Below are positions 9,053-18,315 of a stretch of 64,000 bases of DNA, in pieces (the first letter of the stretch is position 1; each line of letters begins with the position of its first letter). A model generated the notes under the pieces. It did no database searches, was not told where the DNA came from, and saw only the letters and a program-made list of their open reading frames with translations. This stretch comes from Streptomyces sp. D2-8 (GTDB taxonomy: Bacteria > Actinomycetota > Actinomycetes > Streptomycetales > Streptomycetaceae): assembly GCF_023184515.1 (NCBI RefSeq), contig NZ_JAAHBP010000005.1, positions 62,001 to 126,000 of the forward strand, read 5' to 3'. The translations under genes and the position numbers were made by a program.

Positions 9053-9922
9053 ATGGGAGTCCTGAAGAAGTTCGAGCAACGTCTCGAAGGTCTGGTCAAC
9101 GGCACCTTCGCCAAGGTGTTCAAGTCCGAGGTCCAGCCCGTGGAGATCGCGGGAGCGCTCCAGCGCGAGTGCGACAACAACGCCACCATCTGGAACCGCG
9201 ACCGGACGGTCGTGCCCAACGACTTCATCGTCGAGCTGAGCACTCCTGACTTCGAGCGGCTCAGCCCCTACTCCGGCCAGCTCGGCGACGAGCTCGCCGG
9301 CATGGTGCGCGACTACGCCAAGCAGCAGCGCTACACCTTCATGGGCCCGATCAAGGTGCACCTGGAGAAGGCGGACGACCTCGACACCGGCCTGTACCGG
9401 GTGCGCAGCCGCACGCTCGCCTCCTCCACGAGCCAGCAGGGCGGCCCGGGAGGCGGCGGCGCCGCGCCCGCCGCCCCGCAGGGCGGACGCCCCGGTGGCT
9501 ACGGCTACCCGCCGTCCGCGGCGCCCTCCGGCGCCCCGCCCATGCCGGCCGCGCCGCCGCCCGGCGGCCGTCCCGGCGGCTACGGCTACCCGCCCGCCGC
9601 GAGCGGCCAGCGGCCCCCGGCCGCCCCGGCCGCCGGCGGACGCACCCGCCACTGGATCGAGATCAACGGCACCCGCCATCAGATCTCCCGCTCGACCCTG
9701 GTGATGGGCCGCAGCACCGACGCCGACGTGCGGATCGACGACCCCGGCGTCTCCCGCCGGCACTGCGAGATCCGGACCGGAACGCCCTCGACGATCCAGG
9801 ATCTCGGATCCACCAACGGCATCGTGGTGGACGGGCAGCACACCACCCGCGCTACGCTCCGCGACGGCTCGCGGATCGTCGTGGGCAGCACCACCATCAT
9901 TTACCGGCAAGCCGAAGGGTGA
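9053..9922 (+). CDS. fhaA: FhaA: DUF3662 and FHA domain protein
   Basis: The 289-residue protein has an N-terminal DUF3662 domain (about 1-115, beginning VLKKFEQRLEGLVNGTFAKV), a Gly/Pro/Tyr-rich linker with GGYGYPP repeats (about 125-200) and a C-terminal FHA domain carrying the phosphothreonine-binding GRS, SRRH and STNG motifs. In mycobacteria FhaA is phosphorylated by PknB and binds a phosphorylated MviN pseudokinase to restrain peptidoglycan precursor flipping. It is the first gene of the operon ending in pknB, with AAGGAGG upstream of the ATG. A matching pseudokinase gene lies at 59.4-61.1 kb in this window. Confidence 0.95.
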   Translation: MGVLKKFEQRLEGLVNGTFAKVFKSEVQPVEIAGALQRECDNNATIWNRDRTVVPNDFIVELSTPDFERLSPYSGQLGDELAGMVRDYAKQQRYTFMGPIKVHLEKADDLDTGLYRVRSRTLASSTSQQGGPGGGGAAPAAPQGGRPGGYGYPPSAAPSGAPPMPAAPPPGGRPGGYGYPPAASGQRPPAAPAAGGRTRHWIEINGTRHQISRSTLVMGRSTDADVRIDDPGVSRRHCEIRTGTPSTIQDLGSTNGIVVDGQHTTRATLRDGSRIVVGSTTIIYRQAEG

Positions 9923-9932
9923 AGCGGGGGCA

Positions 9933-10448
9933 ATGTCAGAGCTGACCCTCACGGTCATGCGGCTGGGTTTCCTGGCCGTACTGTGGCTGTTCGTGATCGT
10001 GGCCGTGCAGGTCATCCGAAGCGACCTGTTCGGCACGCGTGTCACGCAGCGCGGAGCGCGCCGCGAGGCAGGCCGGCAGCAGCAGGCCGCCGCCGCCCGC
10101 CAGGCGCCGCCACCGCAGCGCCAGCAGTCCGCCGGCGGCCGACGGGGCCGTAACGCCCCCACCAAGCTGGTCGTGACCGAGGGCACCCTCACCGGCACCA
10201 CGGTCGCGCTCCAGGGCCAGACCATCACCCTGGGCCGGGCGCACGACTCGACGATCGTGCTGGACGACGACTACGCCTCCAGCCGCCATGCCAGGATCTA
10301 CCCGGACCGCGACGGCCAGTGGATCGTCGAGGACCTCGGCTCCACCAACGGCACGTACCTGGACCGGTCCCGGCTGACGACTCCCACACCGATTGCGCTG
10401 GGCGCGCCGATCCGCATCGGCAAGACCGTCATCGAGCTGCGGAAGTAG
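9933..10448 (+). CDS. fhaB: FhaB: membrane-anchored FHA domain protein
   Basis: The protein has 171 residues: one N-terminal membrane helix (about 7-28, LTVMRLGFLAVLWLFVIVAV), a basic Gln/Pro linker, and an FHA domain from about residue 75 with GRAHDS, SSRHA and STNG, the residues that hold phosphothreonine. FhaB-type proteins (FipA in mycobacteria) tether PknB-phosphorylated partners to the division and growth machinery. It begins 10 bp after fhaA, so the two are co-transcribed and probably translationally linked. Confidence 0.95.
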   Translation: MSELTLTVMRLGFLAVLWLFVIVAVQVIRSDLFGTRVTQRGARREAGRQQQAAAARQAPPPQRQQSAGGRRGRNAPTKLVVTEGTLTGTTVALQGQTITLGRAHDSTIVLDDDYASSRHARIYPDRDGQWIVEDLGSTNGTYLDRSRLTTPTPIALGAPIRIGKTVIELRK

Positions 10449-10540
10449 TGCTACATCATGGATAGGCGCGAGCGGAGCGAGCACGCAGTGGCGGGCCCCA
10501 CCCCGGCCCCCCGCGCGCTCCCGACCGGAGGGTGGGCAGT

Positions 10541-12142
10541 GTGGCTCGACACGACCGGCTGTACCCGGAGCCGACAGGCGAGGTGCGCATGAGTCTGTCA
10601 CTGCGCTTCGCGGCCGGATCGCACAAGGGCATGATCCGGGAGGGCAACGAGGACTCCGGATACGCGGGACCGCGCCTGCTTGCCATCGCCGACGGCATGG
10701 GCGGCGCGGCCGCCGGTGAGGTCGCCTCCTCCGAGGCCATCTCCACCATCGTGGCGCTCGACGACGACGTCCCCGGCTCCGACATCCTCACCTCGCTCGG
10801 CACGGCCGTGCAGCGCGCCAACGACCAGCTGCGCTCGATGGTCGAGGACGACCCCCAGCTGGAAGGCATGGGGACCACCCTGACCGCCCTGCTGTGGACG
10901 GGCCAGCGCCTCGGCCTGGTCCACGTCGGCGACTCCCGCGCCTACCTGCTCCGCGACGGCGTCCTCACACAGATCACCCAGGACCACACCTGGGTGCAGC
11001 GCCTGGTCGACGAGGGCCGTATCACCGAGGAGGAGGCGACCACGCACCCGCAGCGCTCGCTGCTGATGCGCGCCCTCGGATCCGGCGACCACGTCGAGCC
11101 GGACCTGTCCATCCGCGAGGTCCGCGCCGGCGACCGCTACCTGATCTGCTCCGACGGCCTGTCCGGCGTGGTGTCCCACCAGACCCTGGAGGACACCCTC
11201 GCCAGCTACCAGGGCCCCCAGGAGACCGTCCAGAACCTGATCGAGCTGGCGCTGCGCGGCGGCGGCCCGGACAACATCACGGTCATCATCGCCGACGTCC
11301 TCGACCTCGACACCGGCGACACCCTCGCGGGGCAGCTGTCCGACACCCCCGTCGTGGTCGGCGCCGTCGCCGAGAACCAGCACCAGCTGCACGACAACGG
11401 CATCATGCAGACCCCCGCGGGCCGCGCCTCCGGGCTCGGCCGCCACGGGCACGGCCAGGACGGTGGCGGCGAGTTCGGCCCGCCCGGCTCCGGCGACACC
11501 ACCGGCTACATCCCGGCGACCGGCTTCGACTACGGCGACGACGACTTCACCAAGCCCCGCAGGAAGGGCCGCTGGCTGAAGAGATCCCTCTACGGCGCCC
11601 TCGCGCTGGCCGTCGTCGGCGGCGGACTGTACGGCGGATACCGCTGGACGCAGACGCAGTACTACGTCGGTGCCGAGGACGAGCACGTCGCGCTGTACCG
11701 GGGCATCAGCCAGGACCTGGCCTGGGTCTCGCTCTCGAAGGTCGAGAAGGACCACCCCGAGATCGAACTCAAGTACCTGCCGCCCTACCAGCAGAAGCTG
11801 GTCGAGGCGACCATCGCCGAGGGCGGCCTGAAGAACGCCCAGGCGAAGATCGAGGAACTGTCGGTGCAGGCCTCCGCGTGCAAGAAGCAGGCGCAGCGGC
11901 GCGAAGCCGAGAGCAAGAACAACTCCAAGACCGGCGAAGGCGAGGCCGGGGGCACCACGGGAACCACTCCCGCCTCCTTCACGTCCAAGGCCACACCGAC
12001 GCCGAATCCGTCGAACCCGTCGGGCTCACCGTCGGCGCCGGAGAAGTCCACGCCCCCGACCACGACCGCACCCACTCCCAGCCCCGGCCCCAGCCTCTCG
12101 GAGGAAGAGCAGAAGGTCGTCTCGCTGTGCGGTAAGCAGTAG
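10541..12142 (+). CDS. pstP: PstP: PP2C-family serine/threonine phosphatase
   Basis: The 533-residue product reverses PknB phosphorylation. The catalytic PPM domain (about 20-255) has the metal-ligand motifs NEDS, DGMGG, VGDSRAY, SDGLSG and GGPDN. A linker leads to one transmembrane helix (about 347-366), then an extracytoplasmic segment with a coiled-coil-like stretch and a Pro/Thr/Ser-rich tail. GTG at 10541 is preferred because GGAGGG at 10527-10532 is well spaced; an internal ATG at 10589 is possible. It sits between fhaB and the SEDS gene, the usual actinobacterial order. Confidence 0.95.
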   Translation: MARHDRLYPEPTGEVRMSLSLRFAAGSHKGMIREGNEDSGYAGPRLLAIADGMGGAAAGEVASSEAISTIVALDDDVPGSDILTSLGTAVQRANDQLRSMVEDDPQLEGMGTTLTALLWTGQRLGLVHVGDSRAYLLRDGVLTQITQDHTWVQRLVDEGRITEEEATTHPQRSLLMRALGSGDHVEPDLSIREVRAGDRYLICSDGLSGVVSHQTLEDTLASYQGPQETVQNLIELALRGGGPDNITVIIADVLDLDTGDTLAGQLSDTPVVVGAVAENQHQLHDNGIMQTPAGRASGLGRHGHGQDGGGEFGPPGSGDTTGYIPATGFDYGDDDFTKPRRKGRWLKRSLYGALALAVVGGGLYGGYRWTQTQYYVGAEDEHVALYRGISQDLAWVSLSKVEKDHPEIELKYLPPYQQKLVEATIAEGGLKNAQAKIEELSVQASACKKQAQRREAESKNNSKTGEGEAGGTTGTTPASFTSKATPTPNPSNPSGSPSAPEKSTPPTTTAPTPSPGPSLSEEEQKVVSLCGKQ

Positions 12143-12164
12143 CCGTGAGAGGCCCTGTCACACG

Positions 12165-13622
12165 ATGAGCGGTACGAATACGTCGCACTCGCCGACGCAC
12201 CACACGTCCACGATCGGCGCCATCGGCGCGCCGAGCCGGCGCAACACCGAGCTCGCGCTGCTGGTGTTCGCCGTCGTCATCCCGGTGTTCGCCTACGCCA
12301 ACGTCGGCCTGGCCCTCAACGACTCGGTGCCACCGGGCCTGCTGAGCTACGGGCTCGGACTCGGCCTGCTCGCGGGCGTCGGCCACCTCGTCGTACGGAA
12401 GTTCGCACCGTACGCCGACCCGCTGATGCTGCCACTGGCCACCCTGCTCAACGGGATCGGGCTGGTCGTCATCTGGCGGCTTGACCAGTCCGAGAAGCTG
12501 CAGGCGAGCAAGACCTTCGTCGAAGCGGCACCGCGCCAGCTGCTGTACTCGGCGATGGGCGTCGCCCTGCTGGTGGTCGTGCTGATCTTCCTCAAGGACC
12601 ACCGCGTCCTGCAGCGCTACACCTACATCTCCATGGCCGGGGCCCTGCTCCTGCTCGTGATGCCGCTCATCCCCGGCATCAGCGCTCCGACCTACGGCGC
12701 CAAGATCTGGATCAAGATCCCCGGCTTCGGCACGCTCCAGCCCGGCGAGTTCGCGAAGATCGCCCTCGCGGTGTTCTTCGCCGGCTACCTCATGGTGAAG
12801 AGGGACGCCCTGGCGCTGGCCAGCCGCCGCTTCATGGGCCTGTACCTGCCGCGCGGCCGCGACCTGGGTCCGATCCTCGTCGTCTGGGTGATGTCGATCC
12901 TCATCCTGGTCTTCGAGACCGACCTCGGTACGTCCCTGCTGTTCTTCGGGATGTTCGTCATCATGCTGTACGTCGCCACCGAGCGGACCAGCTGGATCGT
13001 CTTCGGTCTGCTGATGTCCGCGGTCGGCGCCGTCGGCGTGGCGAGCTTCGAGCCGCACATCCAGACGCGAGTACAGGCCTGGCTCGACCCGATGCGCGAG
13101 TTCGAACTCTCCCGCGCCGCCGTCCAGGACGGCATCGTCCACTCCGAGCAGGCCATGCAGGCCCTGTGGGCCTTCGGCTCCGGCGGCACCCTCGGCACCG
13201 GCCTCGGGCAGGGCAACTCCGACCTCATCGGCTTCGCCGCCAACTCCGACTTCATCCTCGCCACCTTCGGCGAGGAACTGGGACTGGCAGGCGTCATGGC
13301 GATCCTGCTGCTCTACGGCCTGATCATCGAAAGGGGCGTACGCACCGCCCTCGCGGCCCGCGACCCGTTCGGCAAGCTGCTGGCCATCGGCCTGTCCGGT
13401 GCCTTCGGCCTCCAGGTCTTCGTCGTGGCCGGCGGTGTGATGGGCCTCATCCCGCTGACCGGTATGACGCTGCCGTTCGTGGCCTACGGCGGTTCCTCCG
13501 TGATCGCCAACTGGGCCCTCATCGGCATCCTGCTGAGAATCAGCGACACGGCCCGCCGCCCGGCCCCCGCTCCCGCCGCCAACCCCGACGCCGAGATGAC
13601 CCAGGTGGTCCGCCCGTCATGA
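12165..13622 (+). CDS. rodA: SEDS-family peptidoglycan glycosyltransferase (FtsW/RodA)
   Basis: This 485-residue integral membrane protein has about ten helices. Family motifs include the region around FGTLQPGEFAKIALAVFFAG and the C-terminal GMTLPFVAYGGSSVIANW. SEDS proteins polymerise lipid II into glycan strands and work with a class B penicillin-binding protein, which is the next gene and overlaps this stop by ATGA. The copy in the pknB operon is called rodA in mycobacteria; Streptomyces has a separate ftsW in the division cluster. A role in germination, hyphal growth or sporulation septation is plausible. Confidence 0.93.
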   Translation: MSGTNTSHSPTHHTSTIGAIGAPSRRNTELALLVFAVVIPVFAYANVGLALNDSVPPGLLSYGLGLGLLAGVGHLVVRKFAPYADPLMLPLATLLNGIGLVVIWRLDQSEKLQASKTFVEAAPRQLLYSAMGVALLVVVLIFLKDHRVLQRYTYISMAGALLLLVMPLIPGISAPTYGAKIWIKIPGFGTLQPGEFAKIALAVFFAGYLMVKRDALALASRRFMGLYLPRGRDLGPILVVWVMSILILVFETDLGTSLLFFGMFVIMLYVATERTSWIVFGLLMSAVGAVGVASFEPHIQTRVQAWLDPMREFELSRAAVQDGIVHSEQAMQALWAFGSGGTLGTGLGQGNSDLIGFAANSDFILATFGEELGLAGVMAILLLYGLIIERGVRTALAARDPFGKLLAIGLSGAFGLQVFVVAGGVMGLIPLTGMTLPFVAYGGSSVIANWALIGILLRISDTARRPAPAPAANPDAEMTQVVRPS

Positions 13623-15097
13623 ACAAGCCCCTGCGCCGGATCGCGATCTTCTGCGGCCTGCTCGTGCTGGCCCTGCTCATCCGCGACAACTGGATCCAGT
13701 ACGTCCAGGCCGACGAGCTCAGGACCGACAAGAACAACCGCCGCGTCACCATCGAGCGCTACGCCTCGCCCCGCGGCAACATCATCGTCGACGGGGAGCC
13801 GGTCACCGGCTCCGCCGAGACGCCGGGCAGCGACTACAAGTTCAAGCGCACCTACAAGGACGGCGCCATGTGGGCGCCGGTCACCGGCTACGCCTCGCAG
13901 GCCTTCGGCGCCACCCAGCTGGAGAACCTCGAGGACGGCATCCTCACCGGCAACGACGACCGGCTCTTCTTCCGCAACACCCTCGACATGCTCACGGGCA
14001 AGAAGCAGCAGGGCGGCAACGTCGTCACGACGCTGAACGGCGCCGCGCAGAAGGCCGCGTACAACGGCCTGAAGAAGCAGGGCGGCAAGGGTGCCGTCGT
14101 CGCCCTGGAGCCGTCCACGGGCAAGATCCTGGCCCTGGCCTCCTACCCGTCGTACGACCCGACGTCCTTCGCCGGGAACTCCACGACGACGGACACCAAG
14201 GCCTGGCAGAAGCTGCAGAAGAAGGCCAACCCGAACGACCCGATGCTCAACCGGGCGCTGCGCGAGACCTACCCGCCCGGCTCCACCTTCAAGGTGGTCA
14301 CCGCGGCCGCGGCGCTCGAGGACGGTCTGTACGAGACCGCCGACGAGAAGACGGACTCGCCGGACCCCTGGATCATGACGGGCACCAACACCAAGCTGCC
14401 CAACGAGGGCAACATCCCCTGCAAGAACGCGACACTGCGGGTGGCCCTCCAGTACTCCTGCAACACCGTCTTCGGCAAGATCGGCGCCGACCTCGGCAAC
14501 GACAAGATGCTGGACATGACCAAGAAGTTCGGCTTCGACGAGGAACAGTTCACGCCGGTGCGCGCCAACGCCTCGGTCTTCTCCGACGACATGAACCCCT
14601 CACAGACCGCGCTGTCGTCGATCGGCCAGTTCAACACCGCCGCCACCCCGCTGCAGATGGCCATGGTCGCCTCGGCCGTCGCCAACGACGGCAAGCTGAT
14701 GAAGCCGTACATGGTCGACGAGCTCCAGTCGCCCGGCCTCGACCCGGTCGAGAAGACCGAGCCCGAGGAGCTGAGCCAGCCGCTGTCGGCGGAGAACGCC
14801 CAGATCCTCCAGTCGATGATGGAGACGGTCGTCGACAAGGGCACGGGCTCGAACGCCAAGATCGGAGGCGTCACGGTGGGCGGCAAGACCGGTACCGCCC
14901 AGCACGGCGTCGACAACAGCGAGAACCCCTACGCGTGGTTCATCTCGTACGCCAAGGGCGACGACGGCAGCGCGCCGGTCGCCGTGGCGGTCGTGGTCGA
15001 AGACGACGACGCCGTCCGTGACGACATCTCCGGCGGCGGCCTCGCGGCGCCGATCGCGCGGAACGTGATGGAGGCGGTCATCGACAGCAAGAAGTGA
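13619..15097 (+). CDS. pbpA: Class B penicillin-binding protein, transpeptidase
   Basis: The 492-residue protein has an N-terminal anchor (residues about 5-22, RIAIFCGLLVLALLI), a dimerisation region, and a transpeptidase domain with all three active-site motifs: STFK (Ser about 222), SCN (about 280) and KTGTAQ (Lys about 423). It cross-links peptidoglycan made by the adjacent SEDS partner. Its ATG overlaps the upstream stop (ATGA), so translation is coupled. The N-terminal tail is only a few residues, which suits interaction within the membrane. Confidence 0.96.
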   Translation: MNKPLRRIAIFCGLLVLALLIRDNWIQYVQADELRTDKNNRRVTIERYASPRGNIIVDGEPVTGSAETPGSDYKFKRTYKDGAMWAPVTGYASQAFGATQLENLEDGILTGNDDRLFFRNTLDMLTGKKQQGGNVVTTLNGAAQKAAYNGLKKQGGKGAVVALEPSTGKILALASYPSYDPTSFAGNSTTTDTKAWQKLQKKANPNDPMLNRALRETYPPGSTFKVVTAAAALEDGLYETADEKTDSPDPWIMTGTNTKLPNEGNIPCKNATLRVALQYSCNTVFGKIGADLGNDKMLDMTKKFGFDEEQFTPVRANASVFSDDMNPSQTALSSIGQFNTAATPLQMAMVASAVANDGKLMKPYMVDELQSPGLDPVEKTEPEELSQPLSAENAQILQSMMETVVDKGTGSNAKIGGVTVGGKTGTAQHGVDNSENPYAWFISYAKGDDGSAPVAVAVVVEDDDAVRDDISGGGLAAPIARNVMEAVIDSKK

Positions 15098-15265
15098 CCC
15101 CGCTCACGTCTGCTTCACATCGGTGCACGTTGCGATACCGGTCCTGTATCGGCTGACGGGCTTGGCCAGGTCACACAAAGCGAGCCGGGTACGGTAGGCC
15201 CGGACGGCAGCCCCGACCGTACAAGCGTGCCGGTCGGGACCGACGGAGAGGGCTGGTAGGTAGCT

Positions 15266-17293
15266 ATGGAAGAGCCGCGTCGCCTCGGCGGCCGGTACGA
15301 ACTGGGCCAGGTGCTCGGGCGTGGTGGCATGGCGGAGGTCTACCTCGCGCATGACACCCGCCTCGGACGCACCGTGGCGGTGAAGACGCTGCGCGCGGAC
15401 CTCGCGCGCGACCCTTCCTTCCAGGCCCGGTTCCGCCGGGAGGCCCAGTCGGCCGCCTCGCTCAACCATCCCGCGATCGTCGCGGTCTACGACACGGGCG
15501 AGGACTACATCGACAACGTGTCGATCCCGTACATCGTCATGGAGTACGTGGACGGCTCGACGCTGCGTGAACTGCTGCACTCCGGCCGCAAGCTGCTGCC
15601 GGAGCGGTCCATGGAGATGACCATCGGCATCCTCCAGGCCCTGGAGTACTCCCACCGCGCCGGCATCGTCCACCGCGACATCAAGCCCGCGAACGTCATG
15701 CTGACGCGCAACGGCCAGGTCAAGGTCATGGACTTCGGCATCGCCCGCGCCATGGGCGACTCCGGCATGACGATGACGCAGACCTCCGCGGTCATCGGCA
15801 CCGCCCAGTACCTCTCGCCGGAGCAGGCGAAGGGCGAGCAGGTCGATGCCCGGTCCGACCTGTACTCCACCGGCTGTCTGCTCTACGAGCTGCTGACCGT
15901 CCGTCCGCCCTTCGTCGGCGACTCCCCGGTGGCCGTGGCCTACCAGCACGTCCGCGAGGAGCCGCAGTCACCGAGCGTCTTCGACCCCGAGATCACGCCC
16001 GAGATGGACGCGATCGTGCTGAAGGCGCTCGTCAAGGACCCGGACTACCGCTACCAGTCCGCCGACGAGATGCGCGCCGACATCGAGGCCTGCCTCGACG
16101 GCCAGCCGGTCGCCGCCACCGCCGCGATGGGCGCGGCGGGCTACGGCGGCTACCCCGACGACCAGCCGACGACGGCCCTGCGCGCGGACTCCGGCGCGGG
16201 CGCCACGTCCATGCTGCCCCCCATGAACCCGGACGACGGCGGCTACGGCTACGACGACCGCCCCGACCGGCGCCGCGGCCAGCAGCGCAAGTCCAACACC
16301 TCCACGATCCTGCTGGTGGTGGCGGGCGTCCTCGTCCTGGTCGGGGCGATCCTGATCGGCCGGTGGGCGTTCAGCGGTAACGACGCGGCCGACGACCCGG
16401 CCACCGTCCCCAACCTCGTCGGCCAGAAGCTGAGTGACGCCAAGCAGCTGGCCGAGAACAGCGACCTGAAGCTGAGCACCACGGAGAAGCCCTGCGAGAG
16501 CCAGAGCAAGGGCAATGTCTGCGAGCAGAACCCGGACCCCAATACCGAGGTCAAGAAGTACTCCACCATCGAGGTCGTGGTGTCGACGGGCGCGCCGAAG
16601 GTGACGGTTCCCAGCGTCACCGGCCTGAATGTGGACGAGGCGAAGGAAAAGCTGGAGGGCGACAAGTACGAGTTCAAGATCGAGACGAAGACCCGGACGT
16701 CCCCCGAGGAACCGGGCAAAGTGCTCGATCAGAACCCGACCACGGGCGAAGAGGTGGAGAAGGGCTCCACGATCACCCTGACCGTCGCCAAGGAGGCGGA
16801 GAAGTCCACCGTCCCGGACGTGCTCGGCCGGAGCTGTGACGAAGCCAAGCAGCAGATGCAGGCCAGCAACCTGGTCGGCAACTGCACCGAGGTGGAGACC
16901 GACGACGACAACCAGGTCGGCAAGGTCATCCAGACCACGCCGCAGGCCGGTACGTCGGTCGACCCGAATTCGTCGGTGAACATCCAGATCGGCAAGAAGA
17001 AGCAGCAGCAGAAGGTCAAGGTCCCGCAGGTCGTCGGCCAGACGGTCGGCCAGGCCAAGCAGATCCTCGCGCAGGCCGGTTTCACGAACATCCAGTTCGC
17101 GGGCGGCAGCGACCAGAGCGACAACGCCCGCGTCGTCGCCCAGGCTCCGCAGGGCGACCAGGAGGTCGACGACCCGGCAGGGACGACGATCACCCTCCAG
17201 ACCGTCGGCTTCGGGGACAACAACGGCGGCAACAACAACGGCGGCGGCGGAAACGGCGGCATCTTCGGCGGCCTCAGCGGCAGCCAGGACTGA
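15266..17293 (+). CDS. pknB: PknB: PASTA-domain serine/threonine kinase
   Basis: This 675-residue receptor kinase has a glycine loop GRGGMAEV, Lys40 (VAVKTL), catalytic HRD at 136-138, DFG at 156-158 and an activation loop with several Thr residues (GMTMTQTSAVIGT). A juxtamembrane region and one transmembrane helix (about 346-367) lead to four PASTA repeats (about 378-655), which bind muropeptides or lipid II. It ends in a Gly/Asn-rich tail. In this operon it phosphorylates the FHA proteins and is opposed by PstP. A 168-bp gap after pbpA allows an extra promoter. Confidence 0.97.
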   Translation: MEEPRRLGGRYELGQVLGRGGMAEVYLAHDTRLGRTVAVKTLRADLARDPSFQARFRREAQSAASLNHPAIVAVYDTGEDYIDNVSIPYIVMEYVDGSTLRELLHSGRKLLPERSMEMTIGILQALEYSHRAGIVHRDIKPANVMLTRNGQVKVMDFGIARAMGDSGMTMTQTSAVIGTAQYLSPEQAKGEQVDARSDLYSTGCLLYELLTVRPPFVGDSPVAVAYQHVREEPQSPSVFDPEITPEMDAIVLKALVKDPDYRYQSADEMRADIEACLDGQPVAATAAMGAAGYGGYPDDQPTTALRADSGAGATSMLPPMNPDDGGYGYDDRPDRRRGQQRKSNTSTILLVVAGVLVLVGAILIGRWAFSGNDAADDPATVPNLVGQKLSDAKQLAENSDLKLSTTEKPCESQSKGNVCEQNPDPNTEVKKYSTIEVVVSTGAPKVTVPSVTGLNVDEAKEKLEGDKYEFKIETKTRTSPEEPGKVLDQNPTTGEEVEKGSTITLTVAKEAEKSTVPDVLGRSCDEAKQQMQASNLVGNCTEVETDDDNQVGKVIQTTPQAGTSVDPNSSVNIQIGKKKQQQKVKVPQVVGQTVGQAKQILAQAGFTNIQFAGGSDQSDNARVVAQAPQGDQEVDDPAGTTITLQTVGFGDNNGGNNNGGGGNGGIFGGLSGSQD

Positions 17294-17321
17294 CCCCACC
17301 CGCACCGCACCTACGCCCCAC

Positions 17322-17353
17322 AGAGCCCCCGGCCCCCAAAGGCCGGGGGCTCT
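17322..17353 (+). terminator. Terminator of the fhaA-pknB operon
   Basis: A 13-bp perfect stem (agagcccccggcc / ggccgggggctct, loop of about 6) lies 29 bp after the pknB stop. Confidence 0.85.
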
Positions 17354-17384
17354 GCTCTTCCCGCCCGACGACAACGCCGCAAGA

Positions 17385-18233
17385 GTGTGCGTCCGTCGAT
17401 CGTGTCTGACAGGGACAGAACTGAGTGACTTCAAGCAACTCAGTGGGATCCAGTCACGCACCCGATCCCTGGCTCTCTTCTCCCGTCGCGCCGTCCTCAA
17501 CATCGCCATGCTGCTCCGAGACAGCGAAGTCGCACGTCAGGTACGTGTGTACCTCCTCGACATGGAGTACCTGGCGCGCACACAGCCTGTGGAAAACCCC
17601 GCACCGGTCAGCGCCGCCTCCCTCGACGAACGCATCGACCAGCGCATCACCCAGATCCTGGGCACGACCATCGTCCCCATGTTCAACGCCCTGATCGAAA
17701 CATCGGGCGAGCACCGGCGAGAGCTCATCGCCCTCCGCGCGGGCGTCCAGCGCATCGAGAAGCGGCTCCGGCAGCACAACGCCCGGCTGCAGCGGCTGGA
17801 AGGCCCACGAGAAGACCGCCCCCTCGCCGGAGACATGGCCTCCATGGACGCCATGAACGGGCGCGAGTTCGAAGAACACGTCGCCGAGCTGCTGCGCCGC
17901 GACGGCTGCACCAATGTCATCGTGCAGGGCGGCGGCAGGGACCGTGGCATCGACATCACCGCGCTCACGGCCGGTGGGAAGCGCCTCGTCGTCCAGTGCA
18001 AGAGGTTCGCGCCTCACCTCTCCATCACCAGCCCCGACGTCCAGAAGTTCACCGGAGCGGCCAAGGTCCTGCACACCTCCGAAGTAGCCCTGTTCGTGGC
18101 GACATGCCCCTTCACCCGCGACGCCCTCAACATCGCCGCCGAGAGCGGCATCACCGCCGTACACCGTTGGGCTGCTGGAGGAATGGAGCGCAGGGGCGGC
18201 ACTGAGCGTCCTGGAGTAACAGCCGGACTATGA
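17385..18233 (+). CDS. Mrr-like restriction endonuclease domain protein, probably 5'-truncated
   Basis: The 282-residue frame has three parts. Residues about 20-60 (SRTRSLALFSRRAVLNIAML, then LLRDSEVARQVRVYLLD) resemble the end of ORF6N-type phage antirepressor domains. A Glu/Arg-rich helical linker follows (about 85-145). The Mrr-like nuclease core is at about 150-265, with GRDRGIDIT and VVQCKRF, the D-(Q/E)xK catalytic pattern. The start lies only 32 bp past the pknB terminator and has no strong ribosome site, and homologous domains normally have more sequence before SRTRSL. The gene therefore seems to have lost its beginning. It may still act as a modification-dependent nuclease or be inactive. 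Confidence 0.75.
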   Translation: MCVRRSCLTGTELSDFKQLSGIQSRTRSLALFSRRAVLNIAMLLRDSEVARQVRVYLLDMEYLARTQPVENPAPVSAASLDERIDQRITQILGTTIVPMFNALIETSGEHRRELIALRAGVQRIEKRLRQHNARLQRLEGPREDRPLAGDMASMDAMNGREFEEHVAELLRRDGCTNVIVQGGGRDRGIDITALTAGGKRLVVQCKRFAPHLSITSPDVQKFTGAAKVLHTSEVALFVATCPFTRDALNIAAESGITAVHRWAAGGMERRGGTERPGVTAGL

Positions 18234-18238
18234 CGAAA

Positions 18239-18277
18239 AGGCCCGAAGCCGCAAGAGAAGGTTGCGGCTTCGGGCCT
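18239..18277. terminator. Bidirectional terminator between converging genes
   Basis: A 16-bp perfect stem (aggcccgaagccgcaa / ttgcggcttcgggcct, 7-nt loop) sits between the rightward nuclease gene and the leftward sortase operon. Confidence 0.85.
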
Positions 18278-18315
18278 CTGTCAGGCTAACGACCGACCTC
18301 CCACAAGGAACGCAG

